DNA of 35,278 nt. Origin: Alectoria sarmentosa. Taxonomy: Eukaryota > Ascomycota > Lecanoromycetes > Lecanorales > Parmeliaceae. Shown piece by piece: positions 19,922 through 32,440 of this stretch. Below the pieces are notes generated by a model. The model was not told the DNA's origin. It worked only from the letters and a program-made list of their open reading frames with translations, and made no database searches. The DNA lies in assembly GCA_009733775.1 (NCBI GenBank), contig WOGZ01000332.1, forward strand, positions 1 through 35,278, given 5' to 3'. The position numbers and the translations under genes were made by a program. Position 1 is the first letter of the stretch. Every line of letters begins with the position of its first letter.

Positions 19922-21623
19922 GAGACTGTAAGACTTGTGAGTGCAGATGCTCAGGCCGCTGTTAAGTCTTCAAGTTTGTATGTGTGGAGAAGAAAGAAAT
20001 TTAGTTGCAGACAAGTGCGACAGGAAGGATAAATGATAATCCGGCTCGTTCAATGACGGTTACGTTTGTGGCTTACGTAAGTGGATCTAGCTCATGGGCG
20101 GGATTCGGCATTCACAAAGGGAGACACTCTCAATGGCTTCAAATTGGTTTATTGGCAGGAATCCAGTCAAAAGACGCAATCCGACCTAGCCATAACGACC
20201 ATATACCCAAGCTTCAACAAGAGGTTCAGCTCTACTTGACGGAATTCTCCTGACACAACTGAAAATCCTGTTGAGCTACTCACTGTCCGCAGAATCCCAC
20301 CCAGACTATCTCAGTTCTTCGCATGCTAACCCCTATAGCCTACTCAAAGTCCTGCTTCCCGACCACAGTCATCTCTATACGCCAGGGTCAAGGTGTTCCC
20401 CCATGGTCCTAGTAAATTCCGCAAGTCTCTCCCTCGCCCACACCACGCACTCTGTCCCGTTAAGCGAGCTTCAAACGTTCTGTTCATCAGTGGCATCATT
20501 GTGCGATTCCGTCAGGCTTGCAAAAGGCACTGATCCTGGATAATACCTGCGTTGTCCGTCCAGCCGCTACCGGATCCTTAGAATCACCCCCACAGAGGAC
20601 CTCCTATCCGCCAACTTCGTGTATTGTCCTGTTAGGCTCGCATCGATACATTCCAAGCATGAATCACAGACGCCTTTTGATTGATCTGGGGGATGATGTG
20701 TTGAAATCATTGCCGGGGTCAGAGCCGCTGTGGGAGGAAATGTAGATTGGCCTGGAGTGAGACAAAACACGGCTCCTTATAGAAAGTGGAAATAGGACGA
20801 CGGCGAGGAAGGTGGAGACGGAGATGAGTGTCCGGTAAGGCTAGGATTTGGTGGTGATTGTTTTTGTTATTAATTGCGTAGGTAATAGAACGTAGATGGG
20901 TTGGCATTGTGGTGAATTGATTGGGAGAAAGTTTGAATGGTCTTCTGATGGCCCATTTCTGGTTAATTGAACAGTGTGATGAATCTTTCATGCCTTTCAG
21001 GTGCGTTGCTGCCTCGGAGTGCTCTGATTCCACAGCGACGCAAATGTATTTTGAGCCCCAAAAGAGTGACGGTTGAAACAACACAAAGCCCTAAAAACAA
21101 GATCGAGATGCTCATGGTATGCGAACACTGCGCAAGAGACACTTCACCTTGTTTATTACGGGACCCATCCATGTTTCATTGCTTGCATTTCCAAGCCCGT
21201 ACGTCGGCTCGAAGAATGCAGCTTGGGAGCACGCTGTGTCGTTCTTCGGGTCTCAAGGTCTCAAGGCTGCTTTTGGTGGCTCTCACGTCCTCAAACCCTT
21301 GTGCTGATTACTTGCGGCTGTGCTTGAAGCGCCTTAGGAACATGTTTCCAGCAGTTAGCGGTTAATTGGCACTCAACTCGGCTGAAGTTTGGTCTGAGGT
21401 TGACACATGGCTGGCCTACATGCACAGTTTCCCAGCGAAAATCCGTCGTAGAGTTCTCGCCAGCGTGACTCTTAAACTGAATACTCTATGCAAAGTGGAT
21501 GGTGCGTATCGACAATAGAGGAATGTATTCGAACTCTCCCCCGAATTTCCTTCACCCTCCCTTTTACACGACCAACTCATTTCCTCTCCATATCCGCTCT
21601 ATTCCCCATTTCACAATCCCTCG
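19922..21623. other. Intergenic region, no firm gene
   Basis: Short frames only. Around 20600-20745 a plus-strand frame contains RRLLIDLGDD followed by PLWEEM, faintly like the start of LACTB2-type metallo-beta-lactamase-fold proteins, but no HxHxDH follows. 21540-21623 is pyrimidine-rich and is the probable promoter and leader of the next gene. Confidence 0.45.
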
Positions 21624-22011
21624 ATGGGGTCCACGATTCCGGGTAATCCTCCCATAAGACCTCAACCCAGTCCCACTTGGGCAGACAGTTCTTTGCCTTC
21701 GGAGATGAGCGGCGAGACACGAGCGTCTTCGTTACTCTCTATGGAAGCCGAGGCGGAGTTTCTGAGTAGGGAGACCGAGCTGACTGGTAAGCGAGTGCAC
21801 TTTCGGTCACCCGATGACGAAATCGGAGGCGGAGGTGAAGAAGATCTGGACGGGATGTCTGGATAGATGGCTAGGCGTGTTGAGGCAATGGATTACCGAG
21901 TCCAGAAAGTCCTTTGATCCCCAAAAAATGGTGGAAGTAGACAGTGCTGTCCGGACGACCGCGCTTATGCTCGGTCAAGGTTGGAGATTGCGTTGTGCAG
22001 CTCGAGGCTGA
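21624..22011 (+). CDS. Small hypothetical protein, two exons
   Basis: ATG at 21624 follows a CT-rich leader. Exon 1 (21624-21786) is Pro/Ser/Glu-rich (IRPQPSPTWADSSLPSEMSG). A GTAAGC donor at 21787 joined to the CTAG acceptor at 21874 keeps the frame into exon 2 (21875-22011), which encodes LRQWITESRKSFDPQK and VRTTALMLGQGW, for 99 residues in total. Without splicing the frame stops at 21866 after 80 residues. No domain is recognised. The tail faces the 3' end of the large minus-strand gene, 164 bp away. Confidence 0.45.
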
Positions 22012-22174
22012 CGGAAAGGTAGCGTCTTCTTTCCACAGCCTTACTGATCGATAAGCGACGTGCTTCTGGTACCGTTCCTTCATAGGAAGTTCAAGCAGGG
22101 GTCCTCATCCTACCTTTTTAGAGCCTTGTTAAGAAAAGTGAAGTGAGTCGATTGTTCAGAGAGAGACTGCAAAT

Positions 22175-25100
22175 TCAAACTCGCTGCTTATCTCTTCTCT
22201 CTGCTATGTTCGTCGAATTCCTTCGTGCACTATTGGTATTAGCGATAAGGTCGATGCTATGTGGTGGCTCAAAGTTCACGTTGGAACAGATCGTACAAGA
22301 GCAGCCAAGGCGATGGCTATAGTCTTCGATCTTCGCTACATGACGGATGGCTTTCCGGCCATTTGTAGGGGCGTATCCAACTTTGGGAGCGCACACAGGC
22401 TGTGTGAAACCCGAGAGGGGTCGGTTGGACAGTGTATCAGGTCTAAGCATCGACTGGTATTCTACTGGACCTGTAACACAGTCGTCAGACGACAATGTTT
22501 GATCATCGCCGTTGTTGGGTCCCTTGCGCGTGTCGCGGATTGTTGTGTTGTCGCGAGACTCACGCCTTCTCTTCCGTACTCCAGGCTCTTCTTGCAAAAG
22601 ATCTTCAACGAAATCCATGGGGGGAAGTGGTCTTTTCGAGCTCCGGATTGCATAGCCACGGATTTGATCAGGTTCAGGCGAGACTGAAGCAGGAGGAGAC
22701 GGTGATAGTAATCCATCGTCTTTTGTTGAAATCTGCTTGGTAATTTCGCCGTTCTGGATGGAGGTATTGGGTAACATGTGAACAGCATTCTGCCTTATCG
22801 TGACGGTTTTGGGTCCCTTCAATGGGTGGTGCGCTTGGCCGAATATTACACACCCATTTTCTTTGAGATTGCCGGGTGGTCTCACATTCCCGAAAGCCTT
22901 AAACAAGGAATCGTAATATATTTGCTGTGTACGATCGCACTCGCAGCGATGAGATGCGGCGCCACTGCATTGCTCGAATAGAGTAGAGCCTCGGTGCCAT
23001 TGGAGGTGACTAGTGGACAGATGCTTGCGAGATAGCCGTGAGCCTGCCTCCGAGTACAGTAGCTCTAGTATCGGAACACCAGTAGCAAGGTAGTCTTTTC
23101 CTTTAGGCAAACTCTTCCACGGGCGGCAGAGGCTGCTAAGATCGGAAACAGGCTTAATGATCTCGTCCAAACCGGTGGCGAAGAGTACTAGAGCATCAAC
23201 ATCATTGATTAGATCGACCCAGCCGCCACTAGATTTTGAAATGGTTGCTTCTTTCCGCCGATAGTTCTTCTCATGGACAAGGGACATGAATTCCCAACCG
23301 TGAACTTTGCTTTGCATCGTGCCATGCAATGCTAGTCCAGAACATGCTTCTATCGAGTCTTCCTTGTCCATCAAGCGTTCCATCTGCGACCAAATATCCA
23401 GGATGGCATCCTTGAAATAGTAATTCTTTTCTGCAGCAACATCGCGTTCATATAGCTGTCGTAACTGGTTGGCGGCGAATGCTTCTGTTGCAGCATGTCT
23501 ACCATTCTTAGGATTCACAGGAGTCAGCTTAATTGTTTCCCCAGAAACTTTGTAAGGCGATAAGTGGTGTCGGGTTTGGACGATATGCAGCATCACATCG
23601 AGAGCAGGAACAAACCAAGCTCGACGATCTTTTAGATCATAGAGAACCACGGGAGTTTCTTCGGCACACTGGACGATCCTTTGGAAAGGCCCTTTCTGTG
23701 AAAAGTGCAACCTCCCATCCTTTGCACCCATGATGAAGTTCAATTGGCCTGTGATCATGGTTTGAAACCCTATGTTACCGCCAGAAAATCTCGTGGGCCT
23801 TTTGGCCTCGCCTGCAGGGGACCAGTCAATGCTGTCGTAAGCTGCATCTTCCGTTCCCAGATGGGTCTCTGAGGATTTCCACCACCCTAAGAAGGCTCGT
23901 GTAGTTCGCAGCGCATCGTAATCGACCTCCTCTAACATAGCGCGGTTTAGGCATTCGTTCCTGAGTTGTCGATAACGCATTCGTTCATCGTTGCTGTTTC
24001 GTATCAAGTGCCACTGGATGGACTGCTCGTGGCGTTCAATCGGCACCAACATTGCTGAATATCCCTTCAAGACTAAACCGCCCTCAAATTCCGTTACGTG
24101 CCGTGCGCCACCAAGAGCTGCCATGATTTCTAGGGGGACTTCAAGTCCTTGTTCCCCATTCTCCCTTTCCGAAACAGGGAATCCTCGAGCGATGACAGGA
24201 TTTGCGAAAATTGGGAGCCAACAACTCTGCTCCTCATTGGATAACTCGGATGTGTCAAATGTGACCTTGAAACACGACGGCAGTAAGGTATCCTGCGCCT
24301 CAGGTGGCTCTAGGTTGAAGGTCGAATACTGGACTCGCTGATCTCCGGATACTCGGAGTACAGCCCCCATCCAGATAGCTTGCTGGAAGACCTCTGTGAT
24401 TATTTCGGGATTGTTTGATTTGACATTCAAGACGCAGGTTCCTTGCTCAAGATCAATGCTGATTTCGAGACCGGAAAACATGACTAGCGGAAATCAGAAA
24501 AGTACATTAACAGAGTATTGAAGATGAAAGCATCGGGGAACACTAACCTTGAGCTTTCTTTTCACGACTATCAATTGCGGATTGAAATGCCGTTACGACC
24601 TTCATCCCTTGCAGAGGCCAGGTTTGTAGCACGTACTCTGAACACGTTGTTGCTTGGGCAATTTGCACTGTCCCGCTAAGTGTAATAACTGAGCCTAGAT
24701 TTACATGATCATTATCAGGATATTGACTTTTTATGAAACCTAATAGATCCCAGTCCATGGCAAGCGAAGCACTAGCCGTCTTCCTCTCTGAGAGTTCACC
24801 GAGTATTCGAGACTTAATGAATGACATGCTGTCATCGGACGTAGGGTGCATGGCACCATCTTTCGACTCGGCATTCGTGATTCCGAGATATTTGAGCGCC
24901 CCGTGCCTGCTGGCGGCCGACATCTCTGTTGTCGGTAGGGCTCCCTTGCGTCGGCTAAAGTACTCGCCTAGGCTGGCCTTCTTCTTAAGGGGACTCGGCT
25001 GTACGAGGTCGGAATAGGAACTGGCAATAGATAAAGGGTAAGGTACTGAGCCTTGAATAAACGATGACTGGGGTACAGCTGAAGTGGGAGTCTCCATGAA

Positions 25101-26975
25101 ACGAGTACTCGAGGGAGAAGTCGTAGGCACGGACGACTTTGAGGGCAGTTGCCATTGAAGGTCGTTCACATGAGTCCAATCGATAGGCCCAGACTGCTTG
25201 GCTGCTGTCTGCACCCCATTGAAAGGCCAGAGCGAACTTTCGTTCCGCCTCAAATCTAGGTCGATCTCGTCCCAAAGGAAAAAGTTGCAGCGCTTATGAT
25301 CGACTTTTTGACATCTGTAATACCATGACCCAGAACTTATATCTCCGTTCTGAGTCTGTAAGCGCTCAGCTGGTAGGTGAGGGTCGCAATGGCACCACCG
25401 GACGCCTTCAGAGGAGGATTCCTTCAACTTACTGACAACCTGGCCATTGATTTTGTCGTCTTGGAGGTCAGGATCATCTGAGGCCTTGGCAGGCATTCCA
25501 TCTTCATCACTAGCTCTCATTCTTTCTCCACACCCTTCATTCTCCTCAATATTATTTATGCTAGACCTCCTTCCGGCACAACCACCCTGGTCCTTATTGT
25601 GTCTTGCCAGTGCGTCACCACGAGCGAAACTGCGATCACACTTGGGGCAAACGTGGGGTCTCTCGCCAGCGTGGAGCTTGGTATGCCGTTTCAAGTCGTG
25701 TAAACGTAGAAATCGCTTTTCACAAACGTCGCACTGGTAGGGCCTTTCTTGGCTATGAGTAAGGAGGTGGCTCTTTAAATTATGATGCCGAGTAAAAGCA
25801 GTATTGCAGTACGGGCACTTGTGTCTCTTGGTCAGCCCAGACCAGGTGGTGGATATACCACTATCTTTGTCCACGTCGTTAGACTGCAGTAAGCTAGACC
25901 AGGACTGATGCCGGCCTGAGCTGTCTGTACTGTCCAGAGTCAGCGGTGACGAACGGGAATTGTTGGCGTATGATAGGCGAGATACTTGTTTGGAGTGAAC
26001 GAATCGTTGCATTCATGATTTTCGGCCGGTCCTAAATCTATACCATCTTTTTCGCTGTGCCCAGACTGTAAGAACTGTCCGAGCACCTTTCCTGCAGGAT
26101 TGGGGCTTGTTTGGCGGCCGTCAATCCGGTTGCTTAACCTTTGCTCATCCACTATAGCTGCGGCTCCTGTGAGCGCCTTAGGAGTACACTCCGAGGGAAG
26201 CAAGCTCGATAAGCCTGCATTGTCAGGCGCGAACGATTGTGATTGCAGCATAGGGTAAAGCTCGTTTGCATACTGCTCGCAAGCCTGAGGACCTCAGTAA
26301 ACATGAGTGTTGAAGTAGAGTAACGTGAACGGTCTACCTTTGCTGGCTTCCCAACCTTTTCCCCAATGAACTTCCACTTGCTGGCCTCATACTCTCTTAT
26401 GGCTGCCAGAGAAGCCCCGTCCTGATGATCTTATTTAAGTGCAATTCAAGCGACATGATGTTGATCAAGCTTACATCTTCCTGGTCAAAATCGGCAATCT
26501 TTTGCTTAATGAGTTTCCCCTTGCTTGCGTCGTACTCCCTTATGGCTGCCAGTAAAGCCCCGTTCTGACGATCCCAATTCAGTATAGTCTCAGCAACATG
26601 ATGTTGATAAGCTTACATCATCCTGGGTAAAATCGGCATAGTGCATGTCCTGCAATGCAATTAGTCTTCCGTCGAACGACTGTGCTCAAGGTTCGTACCT
26701 TATACCAATGCTTCTTGACACTTCCTTCGGTCCTATGGGGAAAGGTCTTCAAGGAATTAGTCAAGGGTCCTTGTATAACGCCGCTTTAATCTTGTCACCT
26801 TTGCAATCTCGCCCCAGCTATTCCCAACATCCCTCATGACCTCCAGTCGTTGCTCCTCTGCCGGAGTCCATGGCGTGAAGGTCCTCCTCTGTTTCGGTAG
26901 GGGAATCGTTGCAGACACTTCTTCATATTGCTGTCCACCATCACATGACTCACTACTCAAGCTGAATGGTAACAT
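22175..26975 (-). CDS. Myb/SANT - C2H2x3 - GRF zinc finger multidomain protein
   Basis: Eight minus-strand exons: 26975-26799, 26746-26699, 26649-26617, 26564-26475, 26421-26338, 26284-25986, 25929-24548, 24483-22175; 4422 nt, 1473 residues. All introns are 49-64 nt with GT-AG ends and matching phases. Domains: Myb/SANT at about 34-75 (W36, W54, W73; RTEGSVKKHW), a second Myb-like unit at 117-155 (AIREYEASKWKFIGEKVGKP, then ACEQYANELYP) preceded by a diverged copy (87-116); three C2H2 fingers (282-302, 310-330, 338-361, the last ending in Cys); a GRF zinc finger (C423, C425, C434-position stretch, C450, C458; CNFFLW). The 706-1473 region is a large domain recurring in ascomycetes (GLEVPLEIMAALGG, LKGYSAMLVP) with no name I can vouch for. 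Likely a nuclear nucleic-acid-binding protein. A split into two genes at 26251 is possible, but the phase fits one gene. Confidence 0.72.
26338..26637 (-). repeat. Tandem exon-intron duplication in the Myb region
   Basis: Two ~142-bp units, each holding an exon end (GCCGATTTT-ACCAGGA-GAT), a GTAAGCTT intron start with ATCAACATCATGT, and an exon with GGGGCTT-CTGGCAGCCATAAG. The exons of 26564-26475 and 26421-26338 are about 83% identical over 54 nt. Both introns are phase 0, so adding a unit keeps the frame. Confidence 0.85.
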
Positions 26976-27411
26976 TTTTGAAAGAAATAGTGGAATCGCC
27001 ACTACGGGATCATTTTAGAGACTGTCCTATGCATTAACTTGTTGCCGCAAGCCTTTTCCGATTTCGCGATGACTTCATGCGAAATCAATCACTTGAAGAT
27101 CGGAGCCTTGGTCCTCAATATGTTAAATTATACTGATCCTATCTTTATATCCTATGTTCCCAGTCGAAAAGGATAATCAATATAGTGGGCCCGTTGAAAA
27201 TTTCCTACGCAAAGGCGTTGTAGGGAATACAGACGTAAAGTATGTTGGTCGAAGGCGTCCAAATCAAGGCCTTAGAGGTAGCCTTGTCAACGGTGGGGCT
27301 GTGCTTTGCTTACACAGCCCAAGTGGCTGGCCGTCGTCATTGTGCATACAGCTTTTTGCAAAACCCTTTGCGGGAGCGCAAAATTAGCAACCGCCCCACC
27401 AAATTTTTGTT
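26976..27411. other. Intergenic flank with possible transposon debris
   Basis: Upstream region of the Myb-C2H2 gene. At 27292-27299 GGTGGGGC and at 27393-27400 GCCCCACC form an inverted pair with partly matching flanks, and TTTGCGGGAGCGCAAA (27368-27383) is a hairpin. No gene is seen. Base composition falls sharply just after 27411. Confidence 0.45.
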
Positions 27412-30400
27412 ACGACGACCGTTTATGATAAGCAAAATGAATATCGCATTATATAAATGTAAAATCGTGTAAATTTGAGACCGTGTATAGTTCATTAATT
27501 ATTCAAAATAAATGTAACTTTTTTAAATCTCGATTTATGTATTGTTATCGTTATTATTATCGCTGTCGCTATCGCCCGCGCCCGATTAATAATCAATTTC
27601 ATCATTTTTTATTTAAATAATCGTCAAAGTCACGCAAGAAATAAAATAATCGTCGCAATAATTATTTTATCTTTTTAATCGAATTAAATTTAAAATTGTT
27701 TAATAGACGATATAATATAAATTAAACGATGTAATATAAATATATAAAGAGACTTTTTTATTACATTTATAAATTATATCGTTATTATTATATTATTACA
27801 CAAAAAATTTAATTTTAAAAAACTTTTTACGAAAAAAAAAACGTATAAACATTTTTATAATTTTTGATAATAAGCGATTCTCGTTTAATTAAGTTGAAAA
27901 AAATGAAATTATAATAAAGATGAACGTATTTATTATATTTATTATTAAGATATTGAATTTGAAACTCGTTATAAAATTTCATATAACAATTACGTCGTTA
28001 TTAAAATTTAATGAATCGAAACCTCTTAAGCGATAACGTTTTTCTTCGATGATTAAATTTCTCTTAAATCTTTTATAACTTAATTCATTATTATCGAATT
28101 AATTATTTAAATCTTTATATAACATATTATCGTCGAAATTATTAATAAATAAAAACCGATTTATAAATTTAAGAGAAACGATATTTAATCAAATGATGCT
28201 TATTAACGAAAATTTAGTTTTTATACGATCGAACAATTTATACTTTTATCATTTTTTTTAATTTAATTTTATCATCAAAATGCGATATCGATAATAATTC
28301 AATTCGATAATTAATTAAATAATTCGCAAACGACGATTAATAACGAGAAAAAAAAAAGAAAAAAAAAGTCAATAAAAAATCTTAAAAATTATGAATATTT
28401 AAAAAAGTTAACAATTTCGTTTATAAAAGAATAACAAAGAATTAATTCAATCGAAAACGAAAACGAAATTATATTAATTTTTTATCGTTTAAAAAAACGT
28501 TATTAATGTTAATTCGCTTAATAATAAAAAGATGAAATTTATATAATATAAATTTAATGTAAAATTATTTTAAGAGAGCGAAAAGATCGCATTTAATATT
28601 GAAATTAAAAGATATATATTTAATGATAATTGATTTATCTTATATTTATTATTAATTATTAAAAATTATCGTGCTCGTAAGTATATTATATTATCGAAAT
28701 TTTCTTATTATAATTTCATCGTACGACGTTTTTGTTATTATTAAATAAAAGTATTTTAATGTTTAAAAAATTAATTTAAACGAGTTTGATTAAATTTTAA
28801 ACACGATATTCGATGAATTATAAAATTAAAAACATAAAAAAAAGTTTTAATTTAATCTAATATATCGATACGCTTGTAATAAATTTGATGTTATTTAAAA
28901 AAAAATGTTATTATCAAAATCGTTTTTATAATAATCATATATAACGATAAATTTTTAAATAATAAATTTATAAATTTTATCGAAATTTCATTAATTTTAC
29001 ATTTTATCGAATAATTATTTAACGTTTAAATTGCGAAGAATAATATTAATTTTATCGTTATTATTAAACGTTTTATTCGCGATCGTTGAAAATATTATAA
29101 AAACGATTATAATAATCAAAATTATTTTAAATCGATTTGTTATATTAAAGATTCGCGTTAATTTTATCTTATTATAATTTAAAATTTAATTAATTAATTA
29201 ATAATTATCGTGATAAATTGAATTAATAAATTTATCGTCGATATATCGTTTATAAATTTATTTATTAAATAAAAACGCGATTTAAAAAATAAATAAAAGA
29301 ATAAAACTCGCAAAAAGAGAAATGAGAAAAAAAAACGATATATAATAATCACGTAATCGTATATTTATTTTTATTATTACGATTATTCAATTTTTTATAT
29401 TATTATCGAATTTAAACGACTCTTTTATAAATATTCGTTTCTTTCGTTTTAAAATTAAATTTATTAAACGTAATTATTATGATTTTTAACGCTTTATTAA
29501 TCGTGTTTATAATCGTAAAATCACGATAATTTTAATCATAATCTTAAAGTATAAAGTTAATAATTTGATATACGTTAATATAAATTTTTTTATTAAATAT
29601 ATAAAATTAAACGTTATATCGTATAACGAATTTTTTTTAAAGAATATAAAGAAAAAATTATTAAATAAATATTATAAGTTTTATCACATTTAATAATAGA
29701 AAGACGATAATTTCAAGCATAAATAAAAGAAGTTAAATATCGAATTAAATATTAAATGCGAATTAATTAATAATATAAGCGCATTTAAACGTAAAAAGAA
29801 GTTAACTCGCGTTTTAATATATATACGTATTTTTACGATCTTTATAATAAAACTCGTTTTACATTTTATCGAAAATAAAAATTACGAATAAAATTAATAA
29901 ACGAAGCAAATATTTTATAATGATATAAATTTAAACGATATATTATAATGAGAATATGAGAATAAACGATATATATAAATATTTATAACAATTTATTCTT
30001 TTAATGTCTCAGCGATATATATATCGTTTTTAATAATATTTATTTCGTTTTAACTTTTATAATATATATTACTTTTTTAAAAAAAAGTGTTCGCGTTATA
30101 TTTTTTCTCTTACGTTTTAATAGCGAGGTTTAAAAAATAATTATATCGTTTTTCGTCGAAATATAATATAATCATATTTTAATATTTTTTGATTCACGTC
30201 TTTAAAATTGAAAAAGATATTTTAATCGAATTTAAATTAAACGAATATAAAGATAAGTATTTTAATAAAAATTTTATATCGTAACATATATAAATAAATT
30301 TAACATTGTGATAAATTAACGTATTATCGTATATAATAATCGATCGAGACTCGCTTTTATTAAATTTATCGCAATAAAAAAAACGTGATCTCGTATAAAA

Positions 30401-31253
30401 TCGATAAAGATTTTTTGAATAATCGAATTTTAAAAAATAATTTATAATAAATAATTTATTATGATAAAGATTAATAACAAAGTTCATTTTTTTGATCATT
30501 TAAACTTTTTATTAATAAACGATATTATATATAATAACGCTTATTCGTATTTTCTATCGTTTAAAAATTTTAATATTTGATTAATAAAAATAATAAAATG
30601 CTGGCAAGGTTTTCGATAAAAATAAGATTTTTATATCACGAAACGATCTTTCTTATATGCGAAAACAAAAGAATAAAAGAAAATAAAAAAACAAGTTATG
30701 TCATTAAGTGTGTGATGATTCTTTAAAAAAGCTATCGAAAGAAAAATCTATTATGTATTAATATCAAGTTTTTTATTAAGTTAAACTTTTTTCAACATTT
30801 CTTTCCCTTTAAAAAAAGAATCGCACGTTTTCGTGAGTTTATTATTTATCGACGTTTTTTGAATCTGCGTTTCATGTTGACATTTCAACTTTTGATTAAA
30901 AAGAAATTTCGTGTTTATTTTTTCATTTTTTGATTGTTTACGCGTTTTTTAATGAGAACGATATATCTTAAAATAAACGTTTAAAAAAGTTAATATAAAT
31001 TCGATATTGACGAGTGTTGATTTTTTATTCGAATAATATTTTTTATATATTTTTAATTTTGAGAAAATGAAAAAATGAAATTCTCGGCGATAAAACATTA
31101 TTATTATTAATTATTACGAAATTAATTAAAAACGTATTGTTTATTAAAAAAATAAAAAATAAATTGTATTTTTGAAATTTTTTTTTAATTAACGAGAAAT
31201 TAAATGTAAACGTGACTTCGTTAAAAGAATTTATAAAAATCGATATTATATTT

Positions 31254-31499
31254 GATGATAATGAATTTGCGAAAGTTTCTACGATAATAGCGAAAGTTTC
31301 TACGACAATAATTTCGTAAATAATAATTGATTTTGATGAAGATGAATTTGCGAAAGTTTTTGCGATAGCAATTTCGAAAACAATAATTAACCTTAATGAA
31401 AATGAGTTTGCGAAATTTTTTATAATAATAATTTTGAAAATAATAACTAATTTTGATGAAGATGAGTTTGCGAAAGTTTTTGCGATAGCAATTTTTTGA
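31254..31499 (+). repeat. ~78-bp tandem repeat (about 26 codons)
   Basis: Three to four copies of a unit containing TTTTGATGAAGATGA, GTTTGCGAAAGTTTTTGCG and ATAGCAATTT. On the plus strand the copies stay in one frame giving DFDEDEFAKVFAIAI, with one TAA. Periodicity in whole codons suggests a former repeat protein on this strand before decay. Confidence 0.7.
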
Positions 31500-32229
31500 C
31501 CGATTAATTATAAAGCAATGTATTTTTTATCTTTTTTGTTTAAGAACGTTTCGTCGCGGACGTCGTTATCATCAAATAATCTTTCGTTATTCGATTGTTA
31601 ATTATCGATTCAATCATTTAAATTTGAAATAAACGAATTATTTTTTAAATGAAGAAAGATACGAATTGCGAGAAATGAGTATCTTTTTTTAAAGAATTTA
31701 TATGCTTCATTCGCGAAGCTTAACATTTTATTTATAACGATCGCATATTTTTTTGAAAAAGTTTTAATGCTCGTTAAAACGTTTTTCGCATTTTTAACTT
31801 TTATAATTTTCGTGTTTAAATGATTATTTAAGATTTTTATAATTTTTAACAAACGCTGTGCGATTAGCAATTATTTTTATCATAAATTTATTATCGAATA
31901 TATACTTTTCATCGCATTTGTTAAACGAAGAAATTTTATCTTTATTCTTTTTAGTTTTTAACGAAGTTTCGCATTTTTTTAACGCAACTTCGTATTCTTT
32001 TTTTTTATTCTGTTTTTTTTTTCGATAAAAGTTTTTTATCTTTTTTCGATTCGTATTTATTTATTAATATCATCAACTTTTTTTACGATGTTTTCATTAT
32101 TAAAAAGATATTGCCGTTATTGAAGAATCGTTTTTCTCTCGAAACAATAATGTTTTTCAATTTATTAATTTTCAAATTTTTATAATTTTTCAACGCATCG
32201 ATTAACTTTCTCTTTTTTCGTTTAAGCGA

Positions 32230-32440
32230 CGACTATATTTAAATAAATGTGTTTAATGTTTAAATAAATGTGTTCGATATTTGAATAAGAAAATTTAATA
32301 TTTGAGCAAACGAGTTTAATGTTTAAATAAACGAATTTAATGTTTAAGTAATTGAAATAAATGAGTTTGATATCTGAGCAAATAAATTTAATATTTAAGA
32401 AAACGAATTTGATATTAAAGCGAATAAATCGAATATGAGT
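32230..32440 (+). repeat. 21-bp tandem repeat (seven codons)
   Basis: About ten copies of a unit like AAATAAACGAGTTTAATGTTT. Read on the plus strand they give seven-residue repeats such as ANEFNV with a TAA or TGA at one fixed position, as expected if a CAA or CGA codon in every unit had been turned into a stop by C-to-T change. Confidence 0.7.

Noticed and set aside
20518..20745. Metallo-beta-lactamase-like fragment (RRLLIDLGDD)
   Set aside because: Only one short motif matches, there is no HxHxDH, and the frame ends at once.
30194..30499. Minus-strand 101-codon frame in the AT-rich block
   Set aside because: Low-complexity Ile/Lys/Asn/Phe composition, with no family pattern that could be traced.
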